NCBI RefSeq assembly: GCF_003012915.1
Contig: NZ_CP027770.1
Coordinates: 1,922,001 to 1,986,000 of the forward strand
Direction: 5' to 3'
Source of the DNA: Staphylococcus felis
GTDB taxonomy: Bacteria; Bacillota; Bacilli; Staphylococcales; Staphylococcaceae
Length of the DNA stretch: 64,000 bases
Of this stretch, positions 50,215-59,256 are shown piece by piece. Under the pieces are notes generated by a model. It searched no databases. It was not told where the DNA came from and saw nothing but the letters and a program-made list of their open reading frames with translations. Made by a program: the position numbers and the translations under genes. How positions within the stretch are numbered: position 1 is the stretch's first letter; each line of letters begins with the position of its first letter.

Positions 50215-51285
50215 TCACTCTTCTTTTAAAATAATAAGGTCTTTTGTGGAATTAGTAAAGCGTTGGCCGCCATTTTTTGTAATTAATACATCATCTTCAA
50301 TTCTAACGCCACCTAAACCTTCAATGTATATGCCAGGTTCTAACGTGACACAGTGATTGATTTCAAGAGTATCTTGTGATTTTGGTGAGAGTGCTGGTTG
50401 TTCATGTACATCTAACCCGATGCCATGACCTAATGAGTGACCAAAGTATTGGCCATAGCCCTCTTGATTAATCACATCACGTGCAACTTGATCAATGGCT
50501 TTTCCTGAAATACCAGGTTTAATTTGTTGTAAAGCAGCTTCTTGTGCTTTTAACACAATATTATAAATCTCAATCATTTTTGGGTCAGGCTGGCCTACTG
50601 CAAATGTACGTGTAATATCTGATGCATAACCATTATAATAAGCACCAAAATCTAATGTGACCATGTCTCCAGACTCAATCACTTTATCGGACGCTACACC
50701 ATGTGGTAATGCGCCGCGGTAACCAGAAGCCACAATTGTATCGAAAGATGTATCATCAGCTCCTAAATGTAGCATCTTACTTTCAAGGTGAGCTTTCACT
50801 TCTTTTTCTGTCATGCCAGGTTTAACAATTGTCAAAATATATTCATATGCAGCATCTACAATATCAGCTGCTTTTTGGATAATGGCTATCTCGTCTTCAT
50901 CTTTGACTTGTCGTATTGTTTCAATTTCTGTGCCTAATGAAATTAAGTCATGCCGTCCTTTATTTAACTTCAGAAATGAATCATATGAAACTAAATGACC
51001 TTCAAACCCAATATTAAATAAGGATTGATCTTTAAACAGTTGTATGAGTTCATCAAATAGATTTTCTTGTTGTTTAATGATATCAAAATATGGCGCTTGT
51101 TCAGTTGCCTGTTTAATATATCTGAAATCAGTAATCAATTTTAATGTATCTTGAGTAATCAGCAAGGCGCCACTTGTTCCGGTAAAACCAGATAAATAAC
51201 GTCTATTATAATCACTTAAAACAACCAAAGCGTCAAGATGTTTATCAGTAAGTATTTTTCGGATTTTAGAGATTCTATGGTTCAT
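50215..51285 (-). CDS. pepP: Xaa-Pro aminopeptidase (M24 family)
   Basis: Metallopeptidase of the aminopeptidase P type, 356 residues from the ATG at 51285 (GGAGG upstream). The N-terminal creatinase-like domain begins [20 protein letters not shown]. The C-terminal pita-bread domain has [21 protein letters not shown] near residue 200, [15 protein letters not shown] near residue 288 and LEPGIYIEG near residue 318, supplying the metal ligands. Adjacent to efp, the usual arrangement. Confidence 0.92.
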   Translation of the reverse strand: MNHRISKIRKILTDKHLDALVVLSDYNRRYLSGFTGTSGALLITQDTLKLITDFRYIKQATEQAPYFDIIKQQENLFDELIQLFKDQSLFNIGFEGHLVSYDSFLKLNKGRHDLISLGTEIETIRQVKDEDEIAIIQKAADIVDAAYEYILTIVKPGMTEKEVKAHLESKMLHLGADDTSFDTIVASGYRGALPHGVASDKVIESGDMVTLDFGAYYNGYASDITRTFAVGQPDPKMIEIYNIVLKAQEAALQQIKPGISGKAIDQVARDVINQEGYGQYFGHSLGHGIGLDVHEQPALSPKSQDTLEINHCVTLEPGIYIEGLGGVRIEDDVLITKNGGQRFTNSTKDLIILKEE

Positions 51286-51342
51286 AATATATACCTCCAT
51301 ATATTTGTGCTTATTTATATGATACCTTAAAATAAATAGATG

Positions 51343-51348
51343 TATAAT
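51343..51348 (+). promoter_or_regulatory. Extended -10 promoter for the lipoprotein gene
   Basis: TGTATAAT (TATAAT at 51343-51348) lies about 30 bases before the start codon. No clear -35 box is present, which is usual for extended -10 promoters. Confidence 0.5.
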
Positions 51349-51376
51349 AAAAACAATTGAAATATAGGAGTTATAT

Positions 51377-51985
51377 ATGAAAAAAATAATAGCTATTAGC
51401 GCGGTTACTACTATATTATTGTCAGCATGTGGTAATCAAAATTTACTTCCGCTTGAGGAAAAAAGTACAGACCTAAGTGATAAGAATCATGAAATCAAAC
51501 TCGAAAATCAAGAATTAAAGAATGATATTAACAAAAAAGAAAAGCAACTGAAGTCGTTAAATATTGATAAAAAGAACACAGATCAAGCTAAGAAAAACCA
51601 AAAAATCTCAGGATACTTAGATGCTTCATCTGAATATTATAATGAGGTAACGAATATCATAAAAGATTATAATCGCATTGATCAAGAAGTAATAAAAAAT
51701 AAAAAGGATAAAGATATTGTGGAGCGTTTAGATGTATTAATTGAAGATCATAAATCAGCTATCGATAGCTATAAAATGACATTAGACAAAGAGATTATTA
51801 AAAAAGATGAACAACTTAAAGCTCAAGATAAAGATATTCAAAAATTACAACAGGATATTAATAAGGCATTCATGAGTATTCAAACTGGATATAAGAAAGA
51901 GAAAAAAGAAGAAATTCAAAAAGGTAGAGAAATGCTGATGAATTTACAGATAAAAACAGAAAAAGACAAACAGACTAATTATTAA
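51377..51985 (+). CDS. Predicted lipoprotein of unknown function
   Basis: A 202-residue protein with a signal peptide and lipobox LLSAC (cysteine near residue 18). The mature part is lysine-, glutamate- and asparagine-rich with long helical, coiled-coil-prone stretches (about 30-70 and 140-195). No enzymatic motif is visible. It is followed 11 bases later by a small membrane protein gene, so both probably form an operon. Staphylococci carry a similar gene pair beside pepP, but I know no function. Confidence 0.8.
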   Translation: MKKIIAISAVTTILLSACGNQNLLPLEEKSTDLSDKNHEIKLENQELKNDINKKEKQLKSLNIDKKNTDQAKKNQKISGYLDASSEYYNEVTNIIKDYNRIDQEVIKNKKDKDIVERLDVLIEDHKSAIDSYKMTLDKEIIKKDEQLKAQDKDIQKLQQDINKAFMSIQTGYKKEKKEEIQKGREMLMNLQIKTEKDKQTNY

Positions 51986-51996
51986 GGAGTATTGAT

Positions 51997-52221
51997 ATGT
52001 CGTTATCACAAAAAATTATATTTGGAGTTATCATTATAATTGCTTTATTAGGATTGGTTTTAAATTTAGATTTACTTTTATGGAGTATAATGCGTACTAT
52101 TATCTCTGTTGGTGTAATGATAGCAATCATTTATGCTATTTACTTCTTTTTCTTTATGACACCGACTCAAAGAAAATATAAAATGACGTTATGGAAAAAT
52201 AAATTTAAATGGCGTAAGTAG
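51997..52221 (+). CDS. Small membrane protein of unknown function
   Basis: A 74-residue protein with two hydrophobic segments (about 6-32 and 34-54: IIFGVIIIIALLGLVLNLDL, then VGVMIAIIYAIYFFFFM) and a basic tail ending KNKFKWRK. AAGGAG lies 8 bases before the ATG. It is encoded directly after the lipoprotein gene. A similar short protein is conserved at this place in staphylococci; its role is unknown. Confidence 0.78.
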   Translation: MSLSQKIIFGVIIIIALLGLVLNLDLLLWSIMRTIISVGVMIAIIYAIYFFFFMTPTQRKYKMTLWKNKFKWRK

Positions 52222-52233
52222 CAAACAAACACA

Positions 52234-52274
52234 ATCGGCACACATTTTGAAACTTTCTAAAGGTGTGTGCCGAT
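52234..52274. terminator. Hairpin between the small membrane protein gene and lipM
   Basis: ATCGGCACACA pairs with TGTGTGCCGAT over a loop of about 19 bases, in the convergent gap between 52221 and 52334. Neither side has a long T run, so it may be a weak or shared terminator. Confidence 0.6.
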
Positions 52275-52333
52275 GGATTTATTCGTTATGAAACTAAAAT
52301 TTCAGCTCAGATTATAGGCTTAATAGGTCAAAA

Positions 52334-53164
52334 TTACTTGCGGTATAAAAATTCATCTGAGCGATATTTTTTTTCGAGTTCATGTACCTCTTGTTGTTGT
52401 GCTTTAGTTAATTCGAGAGGCTTGAAGTTAATATTTAACCCTTTGGCGAACCCTTTTTTAAATGCATCTTCCATTTCTGATAGTGTAACATGTTTATCAG
52501 ACAAATCATTGATAGCGATTGCTTTTTCAACAAATGCGTCTTTCATTTTAGATTTCAATCTATCATTTTTATAGATAAACATATCAAATAAATCATCGAT
52601 ATCAATGGACTGTAAAATTGAACCGTGCTGTAAAATAACCCCTTTTTGACGGGTCTGTGCACTTCCGGCAATTTTTTTACCTTCTACTACAAGTTCATAC
52701 CAACTTGGTGCATCAAAACATACGGAACTTCTAGGCTGTTTAAGTTTTTCTCTTTCTTCTTTAGATCTTGGAATGGCAAAATAGGCATCAAACCCAAGTG
52801 ATTTAAAACCTTCCAATAAACCATTTGAAATGACGCGGTATGCCTCAGTCACTGTTTTAGGCATTGCAGGGTGCGATTCAGGAACAATTACACTATAAGT
52901 TAATTCTTTGTCGTGAAGAACGCCTCGACCACCAGTTTGTCTTCTTACTAATCCGTAGCCCTTTTTTCGAACCATATCAATATCGATTTCTTTTTCTAAA
53001 CGTTGGAAATAACCTATTGATAAAGTTGGTGGATCCCATGTATAAAAGCGTATGACTGGATCAATTTCCCCTCTAGATACGAAATTTAATAGCGCTTCAT
53101 CTAATGCCATATTATAATAAGGGTCATGTTGTCCTGTATTAATAAAATGCCACGTTTCAGTCAT
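52334..53164 (-). CDS. lipM: Octanoyltransferase LipM / lipoate-protein ligase A family
   Basis: Cofactor transferase of 276 residues (start ATG at 53164 after GGAGGA). LipM moves octanoate from acyl carrier protein to GcvH in lipoate synthesis. The [18 protein letters not shown] segment near residue 73 and the cysteine-containing [19 protein letters not shown] near residue 147 fit LipM, whose nucleophile is a cysteine, better than ATP-using LplA. It neighbours the glycine cleavage operon, whose H protein is the lipoyl acceptor. An LplA-like ligase remains possible. Confidence 0.85.
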   Translation of the reverse strand: MTETWHFINTGQHDPYYNMALDEALLNFVSRGEIDPVIRFYTWDPPTLSIGYFQRLEKEIDIDMVRKKGYGLVRRQTGGRGVLHDKELTYSVIVPESHPAMPKTVTEAYRVISNGLLEGFKSLGFDAYFAIPRSKEEREKLKQPRSSVCFDAPSWYELVVEGKKIAGSAQTRQKGVILQHGSILQSIDIDDLFDMFIYKNDRLKSKMKDAFVEKAIAINDLSDKHVTLSEMEDAFKKGFAKGLNINFKPLELTKAQQQEVHELEKKYRSDEFLYRK

Positions 53165-53235
53165 TTGAAAATCCTCCAAACATTAATGTACATAAAAAAT
53201 AAAGCTTTAATTTTATTTTTGGCAGCAAAAAAATT

Positions 53236-53264
53236 TTGATAATTTATCTTATCAGCTTTATAAT
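53236..53264 (+). promoter_or_regulatory. Sigma-A promoter of the rhodanese-like gene
   Basis: TTGATA at 53236-53241 and TATAAT at 53259-53264 with a 17-base spacer, 31 bases before the ATG at 53296, and GGGAGG in between. A near-consensus promoter. Confidence 0.8.
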
Positions 53265-53295
53265 AATAATATCGGTATTTTAGGGAGGATGCAAG

Positions 53296-53682
53296 ATGAC
53301 GAACTCATTGATTATTGCTTTAATTATCTTAATTGCCATTATTTTGTGGATGGTTATTCAATACTTTTTAAATAAAAAATCAGTAAATGAATTAAATCAG
53401 GCACAATTCCAAGAAGGCTTGAGAAAGGCTCAAGTTATAGATTTGAGAGAGAAAGCCGATTATGATTATGGTCACATCAATGGTGCCCGAAACATTCCAA
53501 TGACAATGTTTAGACAACGTTATCAAGGACTACGTAAGGATCAGCCTATTTATTTAGTGGATGCTAATGGAATTGTAAGTTATAGAGCAGCGCGTCTGTT
53601 AAAAAAGAAAGGTTATAAAGATCTGTATATGCTTAAAGGCGGATATAAAAAGTGGACAGGTAAGATCAAATCGAAAAAATAA
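53296..53682 (+). CDS. Membrane-anchored rhodanese-like protein without catalytic cysteine
   Basis: A 128-residue protein. One N-terminal transmembrane helix (about 5-25) anchors a rhodanese fold (about 33-125) that has AQVIDLREKADYDYGHINGARNIPM at its start. The active-site loop reads VDANGIVSYRAA, with Asp where rhodaneses have the sulfur-carrying Cys, and the protein contains no cysteine at all. It is therefore unlikely to transfer sulfur and may act in binding or as a scaffold. It has its own promoter and stands alone, convergent with gcvPB. Confidence 0.85.
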   Translation: MTNSLIIALIILIAIILWMVIQYFLNKKSVNELNQAQFQEGLRKAQVIDLREKADYDYGHINGARNIPMTMFRQRYQGLRKDQPIYLVDANGIVSYRAARLLKKKGYKDLYMLKGGYKKWTGKIKSKK

Positions 53683-53734
53683 CCTATAAGTATATTGTAG
53701 GAAAGAGACTGTGAGATAAATATCTCAGTAATCG

Positions 53735-53783
53735 AAAAACTTCGAGGCTTTCGTAAGAATTTGCGAAAAATCTCGAAGTTTTT
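53735..53783. terminator. Bidirectional hairpin downstream of the rhodanese-like gene
   Basis: AAAAACTTCGAG...TTTCG pairs with CGAAA...CTCGAAGTTTTT. It lies 52 bases past the stop, with T runs on both sides. It is nearly the same sequence as the hairpin at 10426-10474. Confidence 0.72.
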
Positions 53784-54007
53784 CCTTTAATGATAGATTT
53801 ATTAGCATAATGTGCTACTAATATTTTATATTTAATGCCATACTTTTCGTTTTACTTTATTCAGTCCTCGAACCGCCATGCGATTGAATTCCAAAACAGA
53901 CCCTACATCAACTTTTCTTTACTTATTAGATTCTGTGTGTTTTTAGTTTAGAAAGCTTGGGGGTGTCTCCTCGGAAAGCGAAACCATATCATACAAAGTT
54001 ATATCAT

Positions 54008-54390
54008 AAAAGGAAGGCTCTCAGTCAAATTGGACTGGTCGCATTAAATTAAGGCGTTATGCAATAATAGATTGCTTAACTTCTTTTTCGTTGTGTGATC
54101 ATAAAGTCTTGAACATTAATGCCTCTTTTAATACAACATAAATCAGTAAAATTGAGTTGGTAAAACATACTTTATAACTTAGGGGTGTGAATAAATATAA
54201 CAAATTTGATTGTTTCCTAAGCCGAGACTTCTGAGGCATCTTGCCGTAACCGAAAAACCATTTTAAGATTAGGTAAGTTCAATCTTAAAATGAGTTGAGG
54301 TGAGGCGCCTAGAAAAGCGAGGCTTTATGGAACAATCAAATAATGAAATTATTTATACACCAGTCCGATTTACTATAGAACCAAAAGGAA
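54008..54390. repeat. 8-bp target duplication flanking MITE copy C
   Basis: AAAAGGAA is at 54008-54015 and at 54383-54390, directly abutting the element ends. A perfect match. Confidence 0.88.
54016..54382 (+). mobile_element. MITE-like element, copy C (367 bp)
   Basis: Full-length copy in the same orientation as copy A. Left end GGCTCTCAGTCAAATTGG, right end ATAGAACC. It keeps the ATTTTAAGATT hairpin region that copy A has lost. Its first internal hairpin has the right arm TAACTTCTT instead of TAACGCCTT, so the stem is imperfect. It is inserted in composite repeat copy 4, between convergent rhodanese-like and gcvPB genes, and is non-coding. Confidence 0.9.
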
Positions 54391-54391
54391 A

Positions 54392-54426
54392 CGCTAAGAC
54401 GTATTTTTATTAAAATCATCTTAGCG
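54392..54426. terminator. Hairpin downstream of gcvPB
   Basis: CGCTAAGACG... pairs with ...ATCTTAGCG, next to the mini-hairpin TGGGATTGATGTCCCA at 54437-54452. It lies about 50 bases past the gcvPB stop and may terminate the glycine cleavage operon. Confidence 0.6.
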
Positions 54427-54476
54427 CTATTTGTTTTGGGATTGATGTCCCAGCTTTTTCTTTTTATGTTTTATAT

Positions 54477-55949
54477 TTATTTTTCAGCTTTTAACTGTTC
54501 AAACTTTAATATTGGTTTACGTGCAGCGGTAGTTTCATCTAATCGATCAATAATTGTAGTGTGGGGTGCTTCCAATACTTTGTCTGGATTTTCTTCAGCT
54601 TCTTGAGCGATTTGTAATAAAGCTTCTATGAAATGATCAAGTGTTTCTTTAGATTCCGTTTCAGTTGGTTCAATCATCATACCTTCGTCAACAATTAATG
54701 GGAAATAAACAGTTGGTGGATGCACGCCAAAATCTAACAATCTTTTTGCCATATCGAGCGTACGTACCCCTAATTTTTTCTGCTTAGTACCACTAAGGAC
54801 GAATTCGTGCTTACAATATTGATCAAAAGGAATAACAAAAGCATCTTTTAGCCTAGCTTTAATATAATTAGCGTTAAGAACAGCTGCTTCAGACACTTCT
54901 TTGAGTCCTTTATAACCCATAGTTCTTATATAAGTGTAAGCACGTAGGTAAATACCAAAGTTACCGTAAAACGGCTTAACACGTCCGATTGAATGTTTAA
55001 TATCATTATCATATTGGAAGCGGTTGCCATTTTTAACTACTAATGGTTTTGGTAAATATTCACGCAACTCTTTTTTTACACCGATAGGTCCAGATCCAGG
55101 GCCACCACCACCATGTGGTCCTGTAAATGTTTTGTGTAAATTTAAATGAACTGCATCAAACCCCATATCTCCAGGGCGCACTTTGTCCATGATTGCATTT
55201 AAATTGGCACCATCATAATATAATAAGCCACCTGCTTCATGAACTATATCACGAATTTCCATTATATTCGTTTCGAAAATGCCAAGAGTATTTGGATTAG
55301 TTAACATTATTGCGGCAGTTTTTTCACTAACAACCTCTTTTAAGTGGTCAATATCTACTTCGCCTTTTTCATTAGATTTAACTGTAACTGATTTGAAGCC
55401 AGCAAAAGCAGCAGAAGCTGGGTTTGTTCCGTGTGCTGAGTCAGGAACAATGACTTCATCACGCTCAGTATCGCCGTTATTTAAATGATACGCTTTAAAA
55501 ATCATTAACGCTGTCCATTCTCCATGGGCACCAGCAGCAGGTTGTAAAGAAATTTCATCCATTCCTGTAATTTCTTTTAATTCCTCTTGCAAACTATAGA
55601 TGATTTCTAGTGAACCTTGTACTTGTGATTCATCTTGTAACGGATGAGACTCTGCAAAACCATTAATACGTGCTACTTTTTCATTGATTTTAGGGTTATA
55701 CTTCATTGTACATGAGCCTAACGGATAAAAGCCGGTATCTACACCAAAGTTTTTATTTGAAAGTTCTGTGTAGTGTCTAATTAAGTCTAATTCAGAAACT
55801 TCAGGGAATTCCGCTTTATCCTTACGAATAAATTTTGGATCTAATAGTTTATCTGCTACTTTGTTGTCAATTTCTTTGGGTGGTAATGAATATGCAAATC
55901 GACCTGCTTTAGAGCGTTCAAAGATTAATGGGCTTGATTTACTTACCAT
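54477..55949 (-). CDS. gcvPB: Glycine dehydrogenase (decarboxylating) subunit 2
   Basis: PLP-dependent half of the split P protein of the glycine cleavage system. The 490-residue protein carries the PLP-lysine motif [18 protein letters not shown] near residues 264-281 and ends with a family-typical C-terminal domain. It overlaps gcvPA by 11 bases. Staphylococci, like Bacillus, encode P as two subunits. Confidence 0.96.
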   Translation of the reverse strand: MVSKSSPLIFERSKAGRFAYSLPPKEIDNKVADKLLDPKFIRKDKAEFPEVSELDLIRHYTELSNKNFGVDTGFYPLGSCTMKYNPKINEKVARINGFAESHPLQDESQVQGSLEIIYSLQEELKEITGMDEISLQPAAGAHGEWTALMIFKAYHLNNGDTERDEVIVPDSAHGTNPASAAFAGFKSVTVKSNEKGEVDIDHLKEVVSEKTAAIMLTNPNTLGIFETNIMEIRDIVHEAGGLLYYDGANLNAIMDKVRPGDMGFDAVHLNLHKTFTGPHGGGGPGSGPIGVKKELREYLPKPLVVKNGNRFQYDNDIKHSIGRVKPFYGNFGIYLRAYTYIRTMGYKGLKEVSEAAVLNANYIKARLKDAFVIPFDQYCKHEFVLSGTKQKKLGVRTLDMAKRLLDFGVHPPTVYFPLIVDEGMMIEPTETESKETLDHFIEALLQIAQEAEENPDKVLEAPHTTIIDRLDETTAARKPILKFEQLKAEK

Positions 55950-57288
55950 TCAGCTCACCTGCTTTCTTAACAAATGTATCAATTTCTTCTTTCGTGCGTA
56001 ATTCAGTAACTGCAACTAACATATGTTTGTTGAATGAATCATTAACGACACTTAAATCAAATCCACCAATTATTCCCTCTTCGATTAATGCTTCATTGAC
56101 TTCGGCGATTGGGCGATCAAATTTTACAACAAATTCATTGTAAGAAACATCTTCATTCACTTCAAATCCATTAGTTTTAAATTGTTCTTTTGCATAGTTT
56201 GCATTTTCTAGGTTTTGAATTGCAATATCTTGTAATCCTTGTTTACCAAGTGCAGACATTGCGATTGAAGAAGCTAATGCATTTAAAGCTTGGTTTGAAC
56301 AAATATTTGATGTTGCTGTCTCGCGACGTATATGTTGTTCTCTGGCTTGTAAAGTTAACACAAAGCCCCGATTACCATGATCATCTTGAGTTTGGCCAAC
56401 TAAACGACCAGGTATTTTACGCATGAGCTTTTGAGTTGTTGCAAAATAACCACAATGAGGTCCTCCAAACTGAGTCGGTATGCCAAACACTTGTGTATCA
56501 CCTACAACGATATCTGCGCCAAATTCTCCAGGAGGCGTCAGTAATCCGAGAGATAGTGGGTTTGCATAAACAATAAAAAGTGCTTTTTTATCTTCAATAT
56601 ATGATTGAATCGTTTCTAAATCCTCAATCGAACCAAAGAAGTTAGGATATTGTACAGCAACAGCTGCTGTATCATCATCGATAGCATCTTTCAGTTTGTC
56701 TAGGTCTGTTATAGTGCCATTTAATTCAACCTCTACTACTTCATATTGGTCGCGAATCTGAGAATATGTGTGTAAAACTTGAAGCGCCTGATAATGCAAT
56801 CCTTTAGACACTACAATTTTTTTCTTTTTTGTTTTTGACCACGCTAATAAACAAGCTTCAGCAAAACTCGTCATACCATCATACATAGATGAATTTGCTA
56901 CATCCATACCCGTTAACTCACAAATCATTGTTTGGAATTCAAAAATGGCTTGTAGTTCACCTTGTGATATTTCAGGTTGATAAGGTGTGTACGCAGTATA
57001 AAATTCAGATCTAGATATTAATGCGTCCACCACAGCAGGAGCGTAATGATCGTATACGCCAGCCCCTAAAAAGCTTGTGTGTGTTTCTTTAGTCACATTA
57101 TTTTGAGCTACTTTATTTAAGCGCTTCAATAATTGAGTTTCAGGTTCTGCATCTGCGATTTTTAAATCTCTATTTAATAAAATGTTTTCAGGTACGTCAC
57201 TGTAAAGATCGCTAATTGATTTAACACCTATCGTATCTAACATTTCTTTTTCATCTTGTTCAGTTAATGGAATATAACGATGACTCAA
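55939..57288 (-). CDS. gcvPA: Glycine dehydrogenase (decarboxylating) subunit 1
   Basis: Partner half of the P protein, 449 residues. It starts [21 protein letters not shown] and contains [19 protein letters not shown] near residue 76 and [21 protein letters not shown] near residue 106, all characteristic. It lacks the PLP lysine, which is in GcvPB. It lies 12 bases downstream of gcvT. Confidence 0.96.
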   Translation of the reverse strand: MSHRYIPLTEQDEKEMLDTIGVKSISDLYSDVPENILLNRDLKIADAEPETQLLKRLNKVAQNNVTKETHTSFLGAGVYDHYAPAVVDALISRSEFYTAYTPYQPEISQGELQAIFEFQTMICELTGMDVANSSMYDGMTSFAEACLLAWSKTKKKKIVVSKGLHYQALQVLHTYSQIRDQYEVVEVELNGTITDLDKLKDAIDDDTAAVAVQYPNFFGSIEDLETIQSYIEDKKALFIVYANPLSLGLLTPPGEFGADIVVGDTQVFGIPTQFGGPHCGYFATTQKLMRKIPGRLVGQTQDDHGNRGFVLTLQAREQHIRRETATSNICSNQALNALASSIAMSALGKQGLQDIAIQNLENANYAKEQFKTNGFEVNEDVSYNEFVVKFDRPIAEVNEALIEEGIIGGFDLSVVNDSFNKHMLVAVTELRTKEEIDTFVKKAGELNGK

Positions 57289-57300
57289 TGTCTACACCCC

Positions 57301-58392
57301 TTATTTTTCGATTTGATTTTTCTTAACAATTTTCGCTTTAACTTGTCGTTTTCTAATTTGAATGATAACTTCTTTACCCATTTCAAAAGATTCACGTTTA
57401 ATAAGTCCTAATGCAATAGATTCACCAGATGATGGTGATTGTGTACCTGAAGTGACTTCACCAATTTCATTTCCATCCAAATCTAAAATAGTGTACCCAG
57501 TTCGCGGAATGCCTTTTTCAATTGTACGTAGTCCAATAGTACGTCTAGGGGCACCATTTTCCTTTTGAGATTTAAGTACATTTTTCCCTATAAAATCCTC
57601 TTCGATGAGTGGCTTTGCAGCAAATGCAATACCACCTTCATAAGGTGTGATGCTCTCAGTAAGGTCTTGGCCGTGTAATGGCAGTCCAGCCTCTAAGCGT
57701 AATGTGTCACGCGCCCCGAGACCGCATGGAGTGACGTCGTATTTAAGGATAGACTCCCAAATATCAATCACGTCATTTTTATGACAATAAATTTCAAATC
57801 CGTCTTCACCTGTATAGCCTGATTGAGATAAAATGACATTTTTACCGAAGACTTCTACATTTTTTAAAAATTCAAACATTTTCAATCCACTAACATCAAT
57901 ATCAGTATTTTCTTGAACAATTTCACGTGCTTTTGGCCCTTGAAGCGCAAGTTGTCCATATTCGCTTGAAACATTTTTAACTTCAGCATTAAAATTATTT
58001 TTGTTTTTATTAATCCAATCAAAATCTTTTTCAGTATTTGCCGCATTAACTATAAGTAAGTATTTATCATGATTCAACTTATATATAACTAAGTCATCTA
58101 TAACACCGCCATCTTCATTACACAGCGCTGTATATTGTGCTTTATTATCCGTTAATAAATTGACATCATTTGAGAGTACATATTGGACTAAATCTTTAGC
58201 ATCTTCACCTTCAACCAAAATTTCTCCCATATGACTCACATCAAATAGCCCGACATTAGTACGAACGGCGTTGTGTTCTTCTTTAATACTTGAAAACTGA
58301 ACTGGCATTGCCCAACCACCAAATTCAACAATCTTAGCTCCAACATCAACATAATGTTGATACAATGGTGTCTTTTTCAAATCTTGAACCAT
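57301..58392 (-). CDS. gcvT: Aminomethyltransferase (glycine cleavage T protein)
   Basis: Transfers the methylene group from lipoyl-GcvH to tetrahydrofolate. I start it at the ATG at 58392 (363 residues), eight bases after AGGAGGG; a longer frame from 58446 would translate through the riboswitch terminator. Motifs include [16 protein letters not shown] near residue 50 and [13 protein letters not shown] near residue 190. It is first in gcvT-gcvPA-gcvPB and preceded by a glycine riboswitch. Confidence 0.95.
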   Translation of the reverse strand: MVQDLKKTPLYQHYVDVGAKIVEFGGWAMPVQFSSIKEEHNAVRTNVGLFDVSHMGEILVEGEDAKDLVQYVLSNDVNLLTDNKAQYTALCNEDGGVIDDLVIYKLNHDKYLLIVNAANTEKDFDWINKNKNNFNAEVKNVSSEYGQLALQGPKAREIVQENTDIDVSGLKMFEFLKNVEVFGKNVILSQSGYTGEDGFEIYCHKNDVIDIWESILKYDVTPCGLGARDTLRLEAGLPLHGQDLTESITPYEGGIAFAAKPLIEEDFIGKNVLKSQKENGAPRRTIGLRTIEKGIPRTGYTILDLDGNEIGEVTSGTQSPSSGESIALGLIKRESFEMGKEVIIQIRKRQVKAKIVKKNQIEK

Positions 58393-58421
58393 AGCATACC
58401 CTCCTACAATAATAATAAAAA

Positions 58422-58453
58422 AACAGAGTGTATTTAAAAAATACAACCCTGTT
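58422..58453 (-). terminator. Riboswitch-controlled intrinsic terminator before gcvT
   Basis: On the minus strand AACAGGGTTGTAT pairs with ATACACTCTGTT (one mismatch/GU step), followed by seven Ts. It lies between the glycine aptamer and the gcvT ribosome binding site, where an attenuator is expected. Glycine binding would favour read-through, as for known gcvT switches. Confidence 0.85.
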
Positions 58454-58464
58454 GTGATACCTTC

Positions 58465-58548
58465 AGGAATGCGTCACAATATTATCCTTTTGCCTGAGAG
58501 ATTCGTATAAAATACTTGCTCCTTCGGCGATGGATTAACCATACTCTC
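58465..58548 (-). promoter_or_regulatory. Glycine riboswitch (single aptamer)
   Basis: On the minus strand the aptamer begins GAGAGTATGG, continues with CGCCGAAGGAGCAAG and closes with TCTCTCAGGCAAAAGGA, the glycine-aptamer consensus. Only one full aptamer is present; a small GTGA/TCAC stem-loop (about 58455-58478) follows it. The first bases of the aptamer abut or overlap the aroK stop codon, so the switch lies on RNA reading out of aroK or from a promoter inside aroK. Confidence 0.93.
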
Positions 58549-59072
58549 TAATATTGGTCATTCGCAGTAAATATGTGATTGAGTTCATCAAGTGTTTTTG
58601 ACAATATAATATTGGATTGTAACTTAATGAATGCGATTTCATTATACCGTGAATAACGCTTGAAATACAAGTTTTTTATAGCGTTATAATCTTGATTGTG
58701 TGCATTAGGTCGATTTGAGTCATCCTTTATGCGTTCATATAAAATTTCAAATGGTGCATCAACCCAAACAATGTGAGGGCTTAATGATTTTAGATAAGTA
58801 AAGGTATTTTTATTTTCTACGATTCCTCCACCTGTGGCTATAACATCATAGGAATTAATGGTTTCTTTAAGATATTTCAATTCTAAGTTTCTAAAAGTTT
58901 CTTCCCCATTTTCTTTAAAAATTTCAGGTATTGATTTGTTTGTTTGATTTACAATATAATCATCTAAATCTACGAATTTTAAATCATGTTGTTCTGAAAA
59001 ATACGAACCTAATGTAGTTTTACCTGACCCCATAAAACCGATTAAGATTAACGGTAATTTACTTTTCTTCAT
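58548..59072 (-). CDS. aroK: Shikimate kinase
   Basis: Phosphorylates shikimate in aromatic amino acid synthesis. The 174-residue protein has the P-loop GFMGSGKTTLG near residues 12-22, the shikimate-site FVDLDDYI and EETFRNLE segments, and the GGGIVE motif near residue 80. It overlaps the comGG-like gene at its 5' end by 14 bases and ends at the glycine riboswitch, sitting between comG and gcv as in S. aureus. Confidence 0.94.
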   Translation of the reverse strand: MKKSKLPLILIGFMGSGKTTLGSYFSEQHDLKFVDLDDYIVNQTNKSIPEIFKENGEETFRNLELKYLKETINSYDVIATGGGIVENKNTFTYLKSLSPHIVWVDAPFEILYERIKDDSNRPNAHNQDYNAIKNLYFKRYSRYNEIAFIKLQSNIILSKTLDELNHIFTANDQY

Positions 59073-59256
59073 TGCTATCCCCTTTTTGCATAATTAATTG
59101 AATTTCATGATTATAGTAGTCTATCAATGCATCTAAAGATTGTATTTTCATTGTGTATATTACTAGATAAAAGGACATAAAAAAAGTATAAGTACTAAAT
59201 ATTATGAATAACAGAGGGAGTGTAAATCCAGATTTAGAATAATATTTCTTTATCAT
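59059..59256 (-). CDS. comGG: ComGG-like pseudopilin protein
   Basis: A 65-residue protein with a short leader and the hydrophobic pseudopilin segment KSGFTLPLLFIIFSTY. After the G/F cleavage site, position 5 is proline-leucine instead of the glutamate typical of type IV pilins; B. subtilis ComGG likewise lacks that glutamate. It overlaps comGF at its start and aroK at its end. Position as last gene of the comG operon supports the name; the protein is shorter than Bacillus ComGG, so confidence is moderate. Confidence 0.7.
   Translation of the reverse strand: MIKKYYSKSGFTLPLLFIIFSTYTFFMSFYLVIYTMKIQSLDALIDYYNHEIQLIMQKGDSNEEK

Larger units (their letters stand above)
53709..54453 (+). repeat. 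Composite intergenic repeat, copy 4, interrupted by MITE C
   Basis: It begins GACTGTGAGATAAATATCTCAG, with the same AAAAACTTCGAG hairpin as copy 1, and ends with a CGCTAAGAC hairpin (54392-54426) and TGGGATTGATGTCCCAGC. Between these lies a partly similar GTGTCTCCTCGG block. The MITE and one target duplication (375 bases) split it, so the original element was about 370 bp. This copy is older than the MITE insertion. Confidence 0.68.

Noticed and set aside
52334..53164. Calling this gene lplA (ATP-dependent lipoate ligase)
   Set aside because: The cysteine in SSVCFDAPS and the gcv neighbourhood fit LipM better; the alternative is noted in the feature.
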